Assembly: GCA_016806145.1 (NCBI GenBank)
Contig: CP063166.1
Span: forward strand, 4,464,001 to 4,528,000
Length of the DNA stretch: 64,000 bases
From: Variovorax paradoxus
GTDB taxonomy: Bacteria; Pseudomonadota; Gammaproteobacteria; Burkholderiales; Burkholderiaceae_C
Direction of reading: 5' to 3'
Shown here: positions 36,414-45,299 of the stretch, in pieces
How the letters are laid out: each line of letters starts with the position of its first letter
How positions within the stretch are numbered: the first letter of the stretch is position 1
Translations under genes and position numbers: made by a program
Notes under the pieces: model-generated
What the model was told of the DNA's origin: nothing
Databases searched by the model: none
Seen by the model: the letters and a program-made list of their open reading frames with translations, nothing else

Positions 36414-36884
36414 TTGCCGATTGTAGAAATGCGCTGGCGCGACGAGGCCGACACCGAGGCCTTCGCTCGCTCGCTCGCGGCCTCTCCCGCCCTGCGCGAT
36501 GCCTTCGTCGAACTGCACGGCGACCTCGGGGCCGGCAAGACCACTTTCGTGCGGCACCTGCTGCGCGCGCTCGGGATCACGGGGCGCATCAAGAGCCCGA
36601 CCTATGCGGTGGTCGAGCCGCACGAGGCGCCCGACGGCCTCGCGATCTTCCACTTCGACTTCTACCGCTTCAGCGATCCGCGCGAATGGGAGGACGCGGG
36701 CTTCCGCGACATCTTCGCGGGCCCGGGCCTCAAGCTGGCGGAATGGCCCGAAAACGCGGCGGGGCGCACTCCAATTGCGGACCTAGCTATTAAAATCGAA
36801 GCAATGACCGACGACACACGCAGCGTGAAACTCCTGGCGAACACACCTCGCGGCGGCGACCTGCTGTCCCACGCCGCCGCATGA
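36396..36884 (+). CDS. tsaE: tRNA threonylcarbamoyladenosine biosynthesis ATPase TsaE
   Basis: TsaE powers the TsaBDE complex that makes t6A37 in tRNA. The 162-residue protein has Walker A GDLGAGKTT at 42-50, then SPTYAVVEPHE and FHFDFYRFSDPREWEDAG, typical of TsaE. The ATG at 36396 overlaps the queG GTG by 18 bp; an ATG at 36429 would remove 11 residues and the overlap. A degenerate 17-bp GCTA element (36787-36803) lengthens the C-terminus. Its stop overlaps the amiC start (ATGA), a classical tsaE-amidase pair. Confidence 0.93.
   Translation: MAADDHLPIVEMRWRDEADTEAFARSLAASPALRDAFVELHGDLGAGKTTFVRHLLRALGITGRIKSPTYAVVEPHEAPDGLAIFHFDFYRFSDPREWEDAGFRDIFAGPGLKLAEWPENAAGRTPIADLAIKIEAMTDDTRSVKLLANTPRGGDLLSHAAA
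36787..36803. repeat. GCTA-N9-AAGC element inside tsaE
   Basis: The 17-bp GCTATTAAAATCGAAGC has the same arm/spacer layout as the elements at 7856 and 19321, with one mismatched base in the right arm. It is strikingly AT-rich for this gene and encodes part of a Lys/Ile-containing tail. Confidence 0.5.
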
Positions 36885-38479
36885 AGGCGGGCGGCCTCAA
36901 GCGGCGCGTGCTGCTGCAGGGCGGCAGCCTCGCGCTGGTGCTCGGCGTCCATCAGATCGCGCGCGGCGCCAGCATCCTCGCGGTGCGCGTCTGGCCCGCG
37001 GCCGACTACACGCGCGTGACCATCGAGTCCGACGTGCGCCTGCATTCGCAACAGCTCGTGGTCGGCAACCCGCCGCGGCTCGCGGTCGACATCGAGGGCA
37101 TCGACCTCAGCAGCGAACTGCGCGAGCTGGTCGGCAAGATCAAGCCCGGCGATCCCTACATCAACGGCCTGCGCGTGGGACAGAACGCACCGAAGGTGGT
37201 GCGCATCGTGTTCGACCTCAAGCAGACCGTGGCGCCGCAGGTGTTCTCGCTGGCGCCCATCGCCGCCTACAAGCACCGGCTGGTGCTCGACCTCTATCCC
37301 GAGAAGGCCATCGACCCGATGGAGGCGCTGATCACCGAGCGCCTGCGCGACGCCCCGCGCACCAGCGGCAGCAACGACACCTCGGTGGCCAGCGCCCCCG
37401 CGGTGCCGCCGCCCGCGACGCCGCCCTCGGGCCTGGCACCCGACGGCGGGCCGCCGATCCTCGTGCGGCCATCGCCCAACGTGCCCGCCCCGCGCCCAGC
37501 GCCCACGCCGGTCGCTCCGCCCGTGCGCCCACCCGTCGTCGCAACCGCGCCGCCTCCCGTACAGGATCCGCTGGGCGATCTCATGGCGCAGCAGTCGATG
37601 CGGCCCGGTCCCGCGACGCCGCCGCCGGTGGTCGCGGAGAACCGCCCGCTGCCGATGCCGCCGAGCCCGCCCGCGGCCGCGCCTCGTCCCGTGGCTCCGC
37701 CGCCGCCGCCGCCGGTGGCGGTCGCGCGCGGCGGTGCCACCACCAGCCGCACCGACCGCATCATCATCGTCGCGCTCGATCCCGGCCATGGCGGCGAGGA
37801 CCCCGGCGCCATCGGCCCGGCCGGCACGCGCGAAAAGGACATCGTGTTGCAGGTCGCGTTCCGCCTGCGCGACCGCATCAACGCCAGCAGCATCAACGGC
37901 AACCCGATGCGCGCCTTCCTCACGCGCGATGCCGACTTCTTCGTGCCGCTGGGCGTGCGCGTGCAGAAGGCGCGACGCGTGCAGGCCGACCTGTTCGTGA
38001 GCATCCACGCCGACGCCTTCACCACGCCGGCCGCGCGCGGCGCCAGCGTGTTCGCGCTGAGCCAGAGCGGCGCCTCGAGCAGCGCCGCGCGCTGGCTCGC
38101 CAACAAGGAGAACGACGCCGACAAGGTCGGCGGCGTGAACGTCGGCAACCACGAGGCGCAGGTGCAGCGCGCGCTGCTCGACATGAGCACCACCGCGCAG
38201 ATCAACGACAGCCTCAAGCTCGGCGGCGCGATGCTCGGCGAGATCAAGGGTATCGGCGCGCGACTGCACAAGGGTCAGGTCGAACAGGCCGGCTTCGCGG
38301 TGCTCAAGGCGCCCGACATCCCGAGCGTGCTGGTCGAGACGGCCTTCATCAGCAACCCCGAGGAAGAAGCCAACCTGCGCCGCGTGCAGTACCAGGAAGA
38401 CCTGGCCGACGCGCTGATGCGCGGCATCCAGCGCTATTTCGCGCAGAACCCGCCGCTGGCGCGCAGCCGGCAGCTCTGA
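36881..38479 (+). CDS. amiC: N-acetylmuramoyl-L-alanine amidase, AmiC type
   Basis: A 532-residue periplasmic cell-wall amidase for daughter-cell separation. The Tat-like signal (LKRRVLLQGGSLALVLG) is followed by a beta-sandwich AMIN domain (about 33-135), a long Pro-rich linker (about 160-280), then the zinc amidase domain. Zinc ligands are His303 in DPGHGGEDPG, the Glu of REKDIVLQ and the His of SIHADAF; the catalytic Glu is in LVETAFISNPEEE. It is coupled to tsaE by ATGA and ends at a perfect hairpin terminator. Confidence 0.94.
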   Translation: MKAGGLKRRVLLQGGSLALVLGVHQIARGASILAVRVWPAADYTRVTIESDVRLHSQQLVVGNPPRLAVDIEGIDLSSELRELVGKIKPGDPYINGLRVGQNAPKVVRIVFDLKQTVAPQVFSLAPIAAYKHRLVLDLYPEKAIDPMEALITERLRDAPRTSGSNDTSVASAPAVPPPATPPSGLAPDGGPPILVRPSPNVPAPRPAPTPVAPPVRPPVVATAPPPVQDPLGDLMAQQSMRPGPATPPPVVAENRPLPMPPSPPAAAPRPVAPPPPPPVAVARGGATTSRTDRIIIVALDPGHGGEDPGAIGPAGTREKDIVLQVAFRLRDRINASSINGNPMRAFLTRDADFFVPLGVRVQKARRVQADLFVSIHADAFTTPAARGASVFALSQSGASSSAARWLANKENDADKVGGVNVGNHEAQVQRALLDMSTTAQINDSLKLGGAMLGEIKGIGARLHKGQVEQAGFAVLKAPDIPSVLVETAFISNPEEEANLRRVQYQEDLADALMRGIQRYFAQNPPLARSRQL

Positions 38480-38480
38480 G

Positions 38481-38500
38481 CCGGCCCGCGGGCCGGTTTT
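38481..38500 (+). terminator. terminator after amiC
   Basis: A CCGGCCC-GC-GGGCCGG stem (38481-38496) immediately after the amiC stop is followed by TTTT. The T-run is short. Confidence 0.75.
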
Positions 38501-38659
38501 CAGAGGGCGGCGTGGGCAGCGCCGACCCCGCGCAGGCTCCCCTTCCCACGCCGCGGCCCGGCGCCCCGCACAGGCAGGCGCGGCGGGCTCCTACATGGGG
38601 TGGAACACCGTTCTGCAGAAGATCACTCCATCGATTTTTTAAACAGAAAGGTGGACATC

Positions 38660-38944
38660 ATGAAAGCACGCATCTGGATTGCCGCTGCGGCGGCCACCTC
38701 GGTGATGGCACTGGCGGGCTGCGCGTCGGGCCCGAACCAGAACCTGGGCACGGGTGTCGGCGCGGTCGGCGGCGCGCTAGTCGGCAATGCGATCGGCGGC
38801 AACACCGCCAGCACCGTGGGTGGTGCCGCCATCGGCGGCATCATCGGCAACCAGGTCGGCCGCAATGCCGACGAACGCAACTACTACAACCAGCAGCGTT
38901 ATCCGCAGGGCAACTACTACCCGCGCAACGGCCCGACCTACTGA
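38660..38944 (+). CDS. small glycine-zipper lipoprotein
   Basis: A 94-residue lipoprotein. The signal peptide ends in ALAGC with the lipidated Cys at 21, then a Gly-rich zipper (GVGAVGGALVGNAIGG and VGGAAIGGIIGNQVG) spans about 32-68, and a Tyr/Asn/Arg-rich tail ends RNGPTY. It is a second, shorter relative of the product encoded at 5847-6347. AAAGGTGG lies before the ATG. A longer frame from GTG 38600 is not supported. It has its own strong terminator and is monocistronic. Confidence 0.85.
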   Translation: MKARIWIAAAAATSVMALAGCASGPNQNLGTGVGAVGGALVGNAIGGNTASTVGGAAIGGIIGNQVGRNADERNYYNQQRYPQGNYYPRNGPTY

Positions 38945-38980
38945 CCGTCCGGGTGCCTGGCACCCGTGCTGCACCAAAGA

Positions 38981-39010
38981 AAAGAGCGCCCCGCGGGGCG
39001 CTCTTTTTTT
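38981..39010. terminator. strong bidirectional terminator
   Basis: A perfect 12-bp stem AAAGAGCGCCCC / GGGGCGCTCTTT (38981-38992 with 38995-39006) is followed by a run of seven T to 39010, between two convergent genes. Confidence 0.95.
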
Positions 39011-39027
39011 CGTGGGCGGGCGCGGCC

Positions 39028-39690
39028 TCAGGCGCCCTGTTGCGCACGCGCCTTCTCGGCCCGCGCCGCGCGCCAGGCGCCGAAGATCGCGAGCAGGCCC
39101 GGCACGAAGATCAGCGCCCAGATGATCTTGTCCAGATGCTGGCGCACCAGCGGCAGGTTGCCGAAGAAGTAGCCCGCGGTCGCGATGCCGAGCACCCACA
39201 GCAGCGCGCCGCCGACGTTGAACATGCTGAACTTGGCGCGGCTCATCTCGGCCACGCCGGCCACGAAGGGCGCGAAGGTGCGGATGAAGGGCATGAAGCG
39301 CGCGAGCACGATGGTGATGCCGCCGTAGCGTTCGTAGAAGGCATGGGCCTGGTCGAAGGCCTTGCGGTTGAAGAAGCGCGAACTCTCCCACTGGAACACC
39401 TTGGGCCCGAAGTAGCGGCCGATGCTGTAGTTGCACTGGTCGCCGAGGATCGCCGCGATCACCAGCAAGGTGCAGGCGATCGGAAAGCTCATCAGCCCCA
39501 CGCCGCACAGCGCGCCCACGATGAACAGCAGCGAATCGCCAGGCAGGAAGGGCATCACCACCACCCCGGTCTCGACGAACACGATCAGGAACAGGAGCGC
39601 GTAGACCCAGGGACCGTAGGCGATGACGAAGGCCTCGAGGTGCTTGTCGACATGCAGGATGAAGTCGACGAGAAAGCTGATGATTTCCAT
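39028..39690 (-). CDS. DedA-family membrane protein
   Basis: A 220-residue inner-membrane protein of the DedA/SNARE-associated family, with about four to five hydrophobic segments. The signatures FVETGVVVMPFLPGDSLLF and RFMPFIRTFAPFVAGVAEM are diagnostic. DedA proteins act as lipid (undecaprenyl-phosphate or phospholipid) flippases and support membrane homeostasis and drug tolerance. It is monocistronic, divergent from the dienelactone hydrolase gene across about 95 bp. Confidence 0.93.
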   Translation of the reverse strand: MEIISFLVDFILHVDKHLEAFVIAYGPWVYALLFLIVFVETGVVVMPFLPGDSLLFIVGALCGVGLMSFPIACTLLVIAAILGDQCNYSIGRYFGPKVFQWESSRFFNRKAFDQAHAFYERYGGITIVLARFMPFIRTFAPFVAGVAEMSRAKFSMFNVGGALLWVLGIATAGYFFGNLPLVRQHLDKIIWALIFVPGLLAIFGAWRAARAEKARAQQGA

Positions 39691-39785
39691 GGGGGCGGAT
39701 TATCCTTGCAGCGTCCGCCCCTCGATCGAAGACCCCAGGCCGCGAACGCGCCTGCAGAACACCCATCCCCACCTTGGAGACACCC

Positions 39786-41000
39786 ATGACAGGTCAATAC
39801 ATCCAGCTCGCCGCCAAAGACGGCAGCGGCAGCTTCCGCGGCTACCTCGCCGTGCCGGCCTCGGGCCACGGGCCCGGCCTGGTGATCGCGCAGGAGATCT
39901 TCGGCGTGAACAAGACCATGCGCGACGTGGCCGACTACTACGCGGAAGAAGGCTACGTGGCGCTGGTGCCCGACCTGTTCTGGCGCCAGCAGCCCGACGT
40001 GGAACTGGGCTACAGCGAGGCCGACTGGCAGCAGGCCTTCAAGTTCTACGGCGGCTTCGACGAGGCCAAGGGCATGGAGGACATCCAGGCCGCGCTCGAC
40101 GTGCTGCGCGACCGGCCCGAGGTGGTCGAGCGCCGGGCCGGCGTGCTGGGCTTCTGCCTCGGCGGCAAGCTGGCCTACCTCGCGGCCTGCCGCACCGATG
40201 CCGACGTGTCGGTGGGCTACTACGGCGTGGGCATCGACGCGGCGCTCGAGGAAGCGAAGAACATCAAGAAACCGCTGCTGCTGCACGTGGCCGAGCTTGA
40301 CAAGTTCTGCCCGCCCGAGGCGCGCGAGCGCATCGTGCAGACGCTCCAGGGCCATCCCAAGGTTTCGCTGCACGTCTATCCGGGCGTCGACCACGCCTTC
40401 GCGCGCGCGGGCGGCGACCACTTCCACAAGCCCTCGGCGCTGATGGCGCACGAGCGCAGCATCGCCGCGCTCAAGTCTGCGATCGGCCCGCACTACGACC
40501 TCTCGGCGCTGTGGGACAAGCACTGCGAGTACGAGTTCGGCACGCGCAACGTCGACGACACCATGTCGACCATGGTGGCCGAGCCCTACGTCAACCACAT
40601 CCCGACCATGACCGGCGGCGTGGGCTACAAGAACCTGCATGCCTTCTATACCCACCACTTCGTCAACAGCAATCCGCCCGACACCGCGCTGACCTCGATC
40701 TCGCGCACGGTCGGCGCGACGCAGGTGGTCGACGAGCTGCTGTTCACCTTCACCCACACCACCGAGATCCCGTGGATGCTGCCGGGCGTGGCGCCCACGG
40801 GCCGGCGCGTCGAGGTGCCGCTGCTCGCGGTCATCAAGTTCCGCGGCGACAAGCTCTACCACGAGCACATCTACTGGGACCAGGCCAGCGTGCTGGTGCA
40901 GGTGGGCCTGCTCGATCCGAAGCTGCTGCCGGTGGCCGGCATCGAGACGGCACGCAAGCTGCTCGACGAGACCCTGCCGTCGAACACGCTGATGCCCTGA
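39786..41000 (+). CDS. dienelactone hydrolase fused to a C-terminal NTF2-like domain
   Basis: A 404-residue protein, much longer than normal dienelactone hydrolases (about 230-250). The first half has Glu37 in IAQEIFG, nucleophile Cys124 in GFCLGGK, Asp172 and His203 in YPGVDHAFAR, the complete Cys-Asp-His triad. The second half (about 235-404) has a SnoaL/NTF2-like pattern: YEFGTRNVDDTMSTMVAEP, NLHAFYTHHFV, and DKLYHEHIYWDQASVLVQVGLLD. The pair may open a lactone and further transform it. GGAGA precedes the ATG at 39786. A LysR gene follows after 13 bp. Confidence 0.88.
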   Translation: MTGQYIQLAAKDGSGSFRGYLAVPASGHGPGLVIAQEIFGVNKTMRDVADYYAEEGYVALVPDLFWRQQPDVELGYSEADWQQAFKFYGGFDEAKGMEDIQAALDVLRDRPEVVERRAGVLGFCLGGKLAYLAACRTDADVSVGYYGVGIDAALEEAKNIKKPLLLHVAELDKFCPPEARERIVQTLQGHPKVSLHVYPGVDHAFARAGGDHFHKPSALMAHERSIAALKSAIGPHYDLSALWDKHCEYEFGTRNVDDTMSTMVAEPYVNHIPTMTGGVGYKNLHAFYTHHFVNSNPPDTALTSISRTVGATQVVDELLFTFTHTTEIPWMLPGVAPTGRRVEVPLLAVIKFRGDKLYHEHIYWDQASVLVQVGLLDPKLLPVAGIETARKLLDETLPSNTLMP

Positions 41001-41013
41001 ACACGCGCGCCGC

Positions 41014-41952
41014 ATGAAGAAGATCGACCCGCGGCTGCTGCAGGCCTTCGTGGCCGTCGCGCGCGAGGGATCGGTGTCCAGGGGCGCGCAGCGCCTCTTC
41101 CTCACGCAGCCGGCGGTCAGCCTGCAGCTCAAGGAGCTCGGCGCGCTGGTCGAGCTCGAGCTGTTCCAGCGCACGCCCACCGGCCTGCTGCTGACGCGCG
41201 ACGGCGCGGCGCTGCTGAACCACGCGGAACACGCGCTCGAGGGGCTCAACGATTTCGCGATCGCCGCCGAGCGCATGAAGGGCGGCGTGCGCGGCGCGCT
41301 GCGCATCGGCACCATCCTCGACCCCGAGTTCACGCGCCTGAGCGGCCTGCTCAGGGAGCTGGTGACGCTGGCGCCCGAGCTCGAGACCGAGCTGCACCAC
41401 GGCACCAGCGGCGAGGTGCTCGCGAAGCTGCTGAACAAGGAGGTCGACGTCGGCTTCTACCTCGGCGATCCCGACGCGAGCGACCTGCCGCAGGCCAGCT
41501 CGGCCTCGCGCCGCAGCGAGGGCAAGGCCTTCCATTCGAGCGTGCTCACGCGCTTCAGCTACCAGGTGATCGGCCCGCCGGGCTGGGGGCCGCAGGTGAT
41601 GGGGCGCGACTGGCCCGACCTGAGCTGCCTGCCCTGGGTGCTGGCGCCGGCGACCTCCTCGCACTCGCGGCTGCTGGCGCCGATGCTGCAGGCGCGCGGG
41701 CTGGTGCTGAAGAAGGCGGCGCAGGCCGACCAGGAGTCGTCGATGCTCGCGCTGGTGCGCGCGGGCGTGGGCATCTCGCTGGCGCGCGACGCGGTGGCGC
41801 TGCGCGCCAGCCAGCGCGAGGGGCTGGTGATCGCCGACCAGGTCGGCATCGAGAGCGACCTGCGCTTCGTCTGCCTCGCGGGCGCGCTGCGGCGCCCCGA
41901 GGTCGACTGTGCGATGCAGGCGCTCGCGCGCGCCTGGCGGCTCACGCTCTGA
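41014..41952 (+). CDS. LysR-family transcriptional regulator
   Basis: A 312-residue regulator with the winged helix LLQAFVAVAREGSVSRGAQRLFLTQPAVSLQLKELG and an effector domain starting GALRIGTILDPEF. It lies 13 bp after the dienelactone hydrolase in the same direction, and convergent with the MFS gene (7 bp apart). This suggests control of the whole lactone/sugar-acid neighbourhood. A TGTAT-N11-ATACA dyad at 45228-45248, upstream of the dehydratase, is a possible target. Cluster membership is inference. Confidence 0.87.
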   Translation: MKKIDPRLLQAFVAVAREGSVSRGAQRLFLTQPAVSLQLKELGALVELELFQRTPTGLLLTRDGAALLNHAEHALEGLNDFAIAAERMKGGVRGALRIGTILDPEFTRLSGLLRELVTLAPELETELHHGTSGEVLAKLLNKEVDVGFYLGDPDASDLPQASSASRRSEGKAFHSSVLTRFSYQVIGPPGWGPQVMGRDWPDLSCLPWVLAPATSSHSRLLAPMLQARGLVLKKAAQADQESSMLALVRAGVGISLARDAVALRASQREGLVIADQVGIESDLRFVCLAGALRRPEVDCAMQALARAWRLTL

Positions 41953-41959
41953 CCCGGCC

Positions 41960-43312
41960 TCAGGCGCGCGGCAGCGCCGAGCCTTCGAGCGCCGCGCCGG
42001 ACCGCGCGGCCTCGCGCGGCGCGGCGGCCACCGTGCGCCAGCCTCTGGGCATCAGCGCCAGCATCAGGGCCGCGAGCAGCGCCGCGCCGCCCAGCGTGTA
42101 GAGGCCGGCGGCCGAGCCGCCATGGTTCTGTTCGACATAGGTGCGCAGGCTCGGCGCCACGAAGCCGCCGAGGTTGCCGATGGAGTTCACCAACGCGATG
42201 CCGGCGGCGATGCCCAGGCCCGACAGGCGCTCCGACAGGAAGGCGAAGAAGATCGGCGTGCCCGACAGCCAGGTCGAGGCGCCGATCGACAGCGCGGCGA
42301 TCGCGAAGATCGGCGAACCGTGCGCCGACAGGCAGACGCACACGCCGAACACCGTGTAGAGCGAGGCCACCGTGAGGCGTCGCCGCTCGTGGTGCCGGTC
42401 CGACCAGCGCGTGACGAAGAAGACGACGAACAGCGCCAGCAGCCACGGGATGCTGGTGACGAAACCCACCATCAGCCCGATCTTCTGGCCGAGGATCTGC
42501 GACACCTGGCTCGGCAGGTAGAAGATCAGGCCATAGGCCGCGATCTGCACGATGAAGAAGTTCAGCGCGAAGAACATCACCTTCGGGTTGCGCAAGGTCT
42601 GCATCACGGTCTGCGGGCTGCCGGCCGCCTTCTGCGCCGCCTCCTGGTCGAGCACGGCCTGCAGCGCGTCCTGCTCCGCGGGCGCGAGCCACTTCGCGGC
42701 ATGCGGCCGGTCGACGATCACGAAGAAGGCCCAGATGCCGACCACCACCGCCATCGCGCCCTCGATCAGGAACATCCACTCCCAGCCCTTGAGCCCGCCG
42801 ATGCCGTGCATCTCGAGCAGCGCGCCCGACACCGGCCCGCCGATGACCAGCGCGCCCGCGAAGCCGAACAGCAGGATGCCGTTGGCCTGCGCCCGCACCC
42901 TGGCCGGGAACCAGTAGGTCAGCGTGAGCAGCACGCCCGGATAGAAGCCGGCCTCGGCGATGCCGAGCAAAAAGCGCAGCAGGTAGAACGAGGTCTCGGT
43001 GGTCGCGAACATCATGGCCGAGGCCACCAGGCCCCAGCTCACCATGATCCGGCTGAGCCAGATGCGCGGGCCGACGCGCGTCATGATCACGTTGCTCGGC
43101 ACCTCGAAGATGGCATAGCTCACGAAGAAGATGCCGGCGCCGAGCGCGAAGGCGGCGTCGCTGAGGCCGGTGTCGATCTGCAGCGCGTGCTTCGCGAAGC
43201 CGACGTTGACGCGGTCGAGGATCGACATGATGTACATGAGGACCAGCATCGGCAGCAGGCGCCAGCGCGCCTTGTGGACGGCGGCGCCGACCAGGGGGCT
43301 GTAGGGATTCAT
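41960..43312 (-). CDS. MFS anion:cation symporter, sugar-acid type
   Basis: A 450-residue transporter with twelve predicted membrane helices. The N-terminal RWRLLPMLVLMYIMSILDRVNVGFAK and the RAQANGILLFGFAGALVIGGP region are typical of the anion:cation symporter family (tartrate, galactonate and glucarate importers). It starts 40 bp after the sugar-acid dehydratase gene, so they form an operon that would take up a sugar acid or lactone product and dehydrate it. Confidence 0.9.
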   Translation of the reverse strand: MNPYSPLVGAAVHKARWRLLPMLVLMYIMSILDRVNVGFAKHALQIDTGLSDAAFALGAGIFFVSYAIFEVPSNVIMTRVGPRIWLSRIMVSWGLVASAMMFATTETSFYLLRFLLGIAEAGFYPGVLLTLTYWFPARVRAQANGILLFGFAGALVIGGPVSGALLEMHGIGGLKGWEWMFLIEGAMAVVVGIWAFFVIVDRPHAAKWLAPAEQDALQAVLDQEAAQKAAGSPQTVMQTLRNPKVMFFALNFFIVQIAAYGLIFYLPSQVSQILGQKIGLMVGFVTSIPWLLALFVVFFVTRWSDRHHERRRLTVASLYTVFGVCVCLSAHGSPIFAIAALSIGASTWLSGTPIFFAFLSERLSGLGIAAGIALVNSIGNLGGFVAPSLRTYVEQNHGGSAAGLYTLGGAALLAALMLALMPRGWRTVAAAPREAARSGAALEGSALPRA

Positions 43313-43352
43313 CGTCGTTGTCTCCTTGTGTTCTTGGTGGGGTTCTCTGGCG

Positions 43353-45140
43353 CTAGTGGTTGCGCCGCGGAATCCCCGCGGTCTGCGCCACGCGCTGGTA
43401 CTTGACGGCCGGCTTGAGCACCATGCCCTCGGACAGCGTGTCGACCATCGCGCGCTGGATCTCCTGCCACGGCGTCTGGCTCGCGGGGATCGGATAGCCG
43501 CCCGCGGCCTCGAGCTGGCGCGCGCGGGAGCGCAGTTCCTCGTCGTCCACGAGCATGTCGACGCGACGCGCCTCGAGGTCCACGCGCACGCGGTCGCCGG
43601 TGCGCAGCAGCGCCAGGCCCGCGCCCGCCGCGGCCTCGGGCGAGGCATTGAGGATCGAGGGCGAGCCCGAGGTGCCCGACTGCCGGCCGTCGCCGATGCA
43701 GGGCAGCGCCGAGACGCCGCTCTTGAGCAGGTGCGCGGGCGCGCGCATGTTCACCACCTCCGACGAGCCCGGGTGCCCGATCGGCCCCACGCCGCGCATG
43801 AACAGGATGCAGGAGGCGTCGATGTCGAGCGCCGGGTCCTCGATGCGGCGCTCGTAGTCCTCGGGGCCGTCGAACACGATCGCGCGGCCGACGAAGGCAT
43901 CGGGGTCGCCGGGCGCGCTCAGGTAGCGCGCCCTGAACTCGTCCGAGATCACGCTGGTCTTCATGATCGCGCTGTCGAACAGGTTGCCCGACATCACGAG
44001 GAAGCCGGCGTTCTGTCGCAGCGGCGCCTCGAAGGGGCGGATCACGTCGGCGTCCTTCACCGGCGCCTGCGCGCAGTTCTGCGCCAGCGTGCGGCCCGTG
44101 ACCGTGAGCGCGCCCTCGCGGATCAGGCCGTGGCGATGCAGCTCGGCCACCACGGCCGGCACGCCGCCGGCGCGGTAGAACTCCTCGCCCAGGTACTTGC
44201 CGGCCGGCTGCATGTCGAGCAGCAGCGGCACGTCGAGCCCCACGCTCTCCCAATCCTGTATGACCAGGTCCACGCCCGCGTGCTTGGCGATCGCGATCAG
44301 GTGGATCGGCGCGTTGGTCGAGCCGCCGATCGCCGAGTTGACGACGATCGCGTTCTCGAAGGCCGCGCGCGTGAGGATGTCCGAGGGCTTGAGGTCCTCG
44401 CGCACCATCTGCACGATGCGCCGCCCGGTCTCGTAGGCCATCTGCCCGCGCTCGCGGTACGGCGCCGGAATGGCGGCGCAGCCCGGCAGGCTCATGCCCA
44501 GCGCCTCGGCCAGCGCGTTCATGGTCGAGGCCGTGCCCATCACGTTGCAGTGGCCGATCGAGGGCACGGTGGAGCCCACCAGGTCGATGTAGCCCGGAAA
44601 GTCGATGCTGCCCTTGGCGAACAGCTCGCGCGCCTTGAACAGCGTGGTGCCGGTGCCGGTGCGCTGCCCGTCGTGCCAGCCGTTGAGCATCGGCCCGCCC
44701 GACAGCACGATGGCCGGGATGTTCGCAGTGGCCGCGGCCATCAGCGCGGCCGGGGTGGTCTTGTCGCAGCCGGTGGTCAGCACCACGCCGTCGATCGGGT
44801 AGCCGGTCAGCGTCTCGACCAGGCCCAGGTAGGCCAGGTTGCGGTCGAGCGCGGCCGTGGGCCGGCGGCCGTTCTCCTGGATCGGGTGCATCGGGAATTC
44901 CATCGCGATGCCGCCCATCTCGCGGATGCCGTCGCGCACGCGCTGCGCGAGCTCGCGGTGGTGCCGGTTGCACGGCGTCAGGTCGGAGCCGCTCTGCGCG
45001 ATCGCGATGATGGGCCGGCCGGACTGCAGCTCCTCGCGCGTCAGCCCGTAGTTGAGGTACCAGGCCAGGTGGAGCACCGAGAGTTCGCTGTGCTCGGGGT
45101 TGTCGAACCAGGCGGCGGAACGGAGGGGGCGGGGGGTCAT
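43353..45140 (-). CDS. IlvD/Edd-family dehydratase, arabinonate/xylonate dehydratase type
   Basis: A 595-residue Fe-S dehydratase. The three cluster cysteines appear in [17 protein letters not shown] and [13 protein letters not shown], the pattern of 2Fe-2S L-arabinonate/D-xylonate dehydratases rather than IlvD itself. Also visible are [24 protein letters not shown] and the C-terminal [16 protein letters not shown]. It would convert an aldonate to its 2-keto-3-deoxy acid. The neighbouring MFS gene and LysR regulator fit a small sugar-acid catabolic unit. No aldolase is nearby. Confidence 0.87.
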   Translation of the reverse strand: MTPRPLRSAAWFDNPEHSELSVLHLAWYLNYGLTREELQSGRPIIAIAQSGSDLTPCNRHHRELAQRVRDGIREMGGIAMEFPMHPIQENGRRPTAALDRNLAYLGLVETLTGYPIDGVVLTTGCDKTTPAALMAAATANIPAIVLSGGPMLNGWHDGQRTGTGTTLFKARELFAKGSIDFPGYIDLVGSTVPSIGHCNVMGTASTMNALAEALGMSLPGCAAIPAPYRERGQMAYETGRRIVQMVREDLKPSDILTRAAFENAIVVNSAIGGSTNAPIHLIAIAKHAGVDLVIQDWESVGLDVPLLLDMQPAGKYLGEEFYRAGGVPAVVAELHRHGLIREGALTVTGRTLAQNCAQAPVKDADVIRPFEAPLRQNAGFLVMSGNLFDSAIMKTSVISDEFRARYLSAPGDPDAFVGRAIVFDGPEDYERRIEDPALDIDASCILFMRGVGPIGHPGSSEVVNMRAPAHLLKSGVSALPCIGDGRQSGTSGSPSILNASPEAAAGAGLALLRTGDRVRVDLEARRVDMLVDDEELRSRARQLEAAGGYPIPASQTPWQEIQRAMVDTLSEGMVLKPAVKYQRVAQTAGIPRRNH

Positions 45141-45227
45141 GGGAGGTCTTTCTCGAAGGGCGTTCTCGTGGTGCGGCGGAGCTTAGGGAGCGCGCCGCGC
45201 GAGCGCCAATGAGATCGGTTGCGAGGC

Positions 45228-45248
45228 TGTATAAGCGCTCCAAATACA
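45228..45248. promoter_or_regulatory. TGTAT-N11-ATACA dyad, LysR-type site
   Basis: A perfect 5-bp inverted repeat TGTAT / ATACA with an 11-bp spacer, the T-N11-A form typical of LysR regulators. It lies in the 159-bp gap between the dehydratase and mutL. Confidence 0.55.
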
Positions 45249-45287
45249 CCCATGCCCCGCCTGTCGGCCCGGCGCCGACGCGGCTTC

Positions 45288-45293
45288 TAGAAT
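45288..45293 (+). promoter_or_regulatory. -10 element immediately before mutL
   Basis: CTAGAAT ends 6 bp before the GTG start, so the mRNA would start at or very near the start codon. No clear Shine-Dalgarno or -35 is present. Confidence 0.45.
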
Positions 45294-45299
45294 GGCCCG

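Noticed and set aside
43353..45140. IlvD (branched-chain amino-acid dihydroxyacid dehydratase)
   Set aside because: The cysteine pattern and the MFS sugar-acid neighbour fit the arabinonate/xylonate dehydratase group better.
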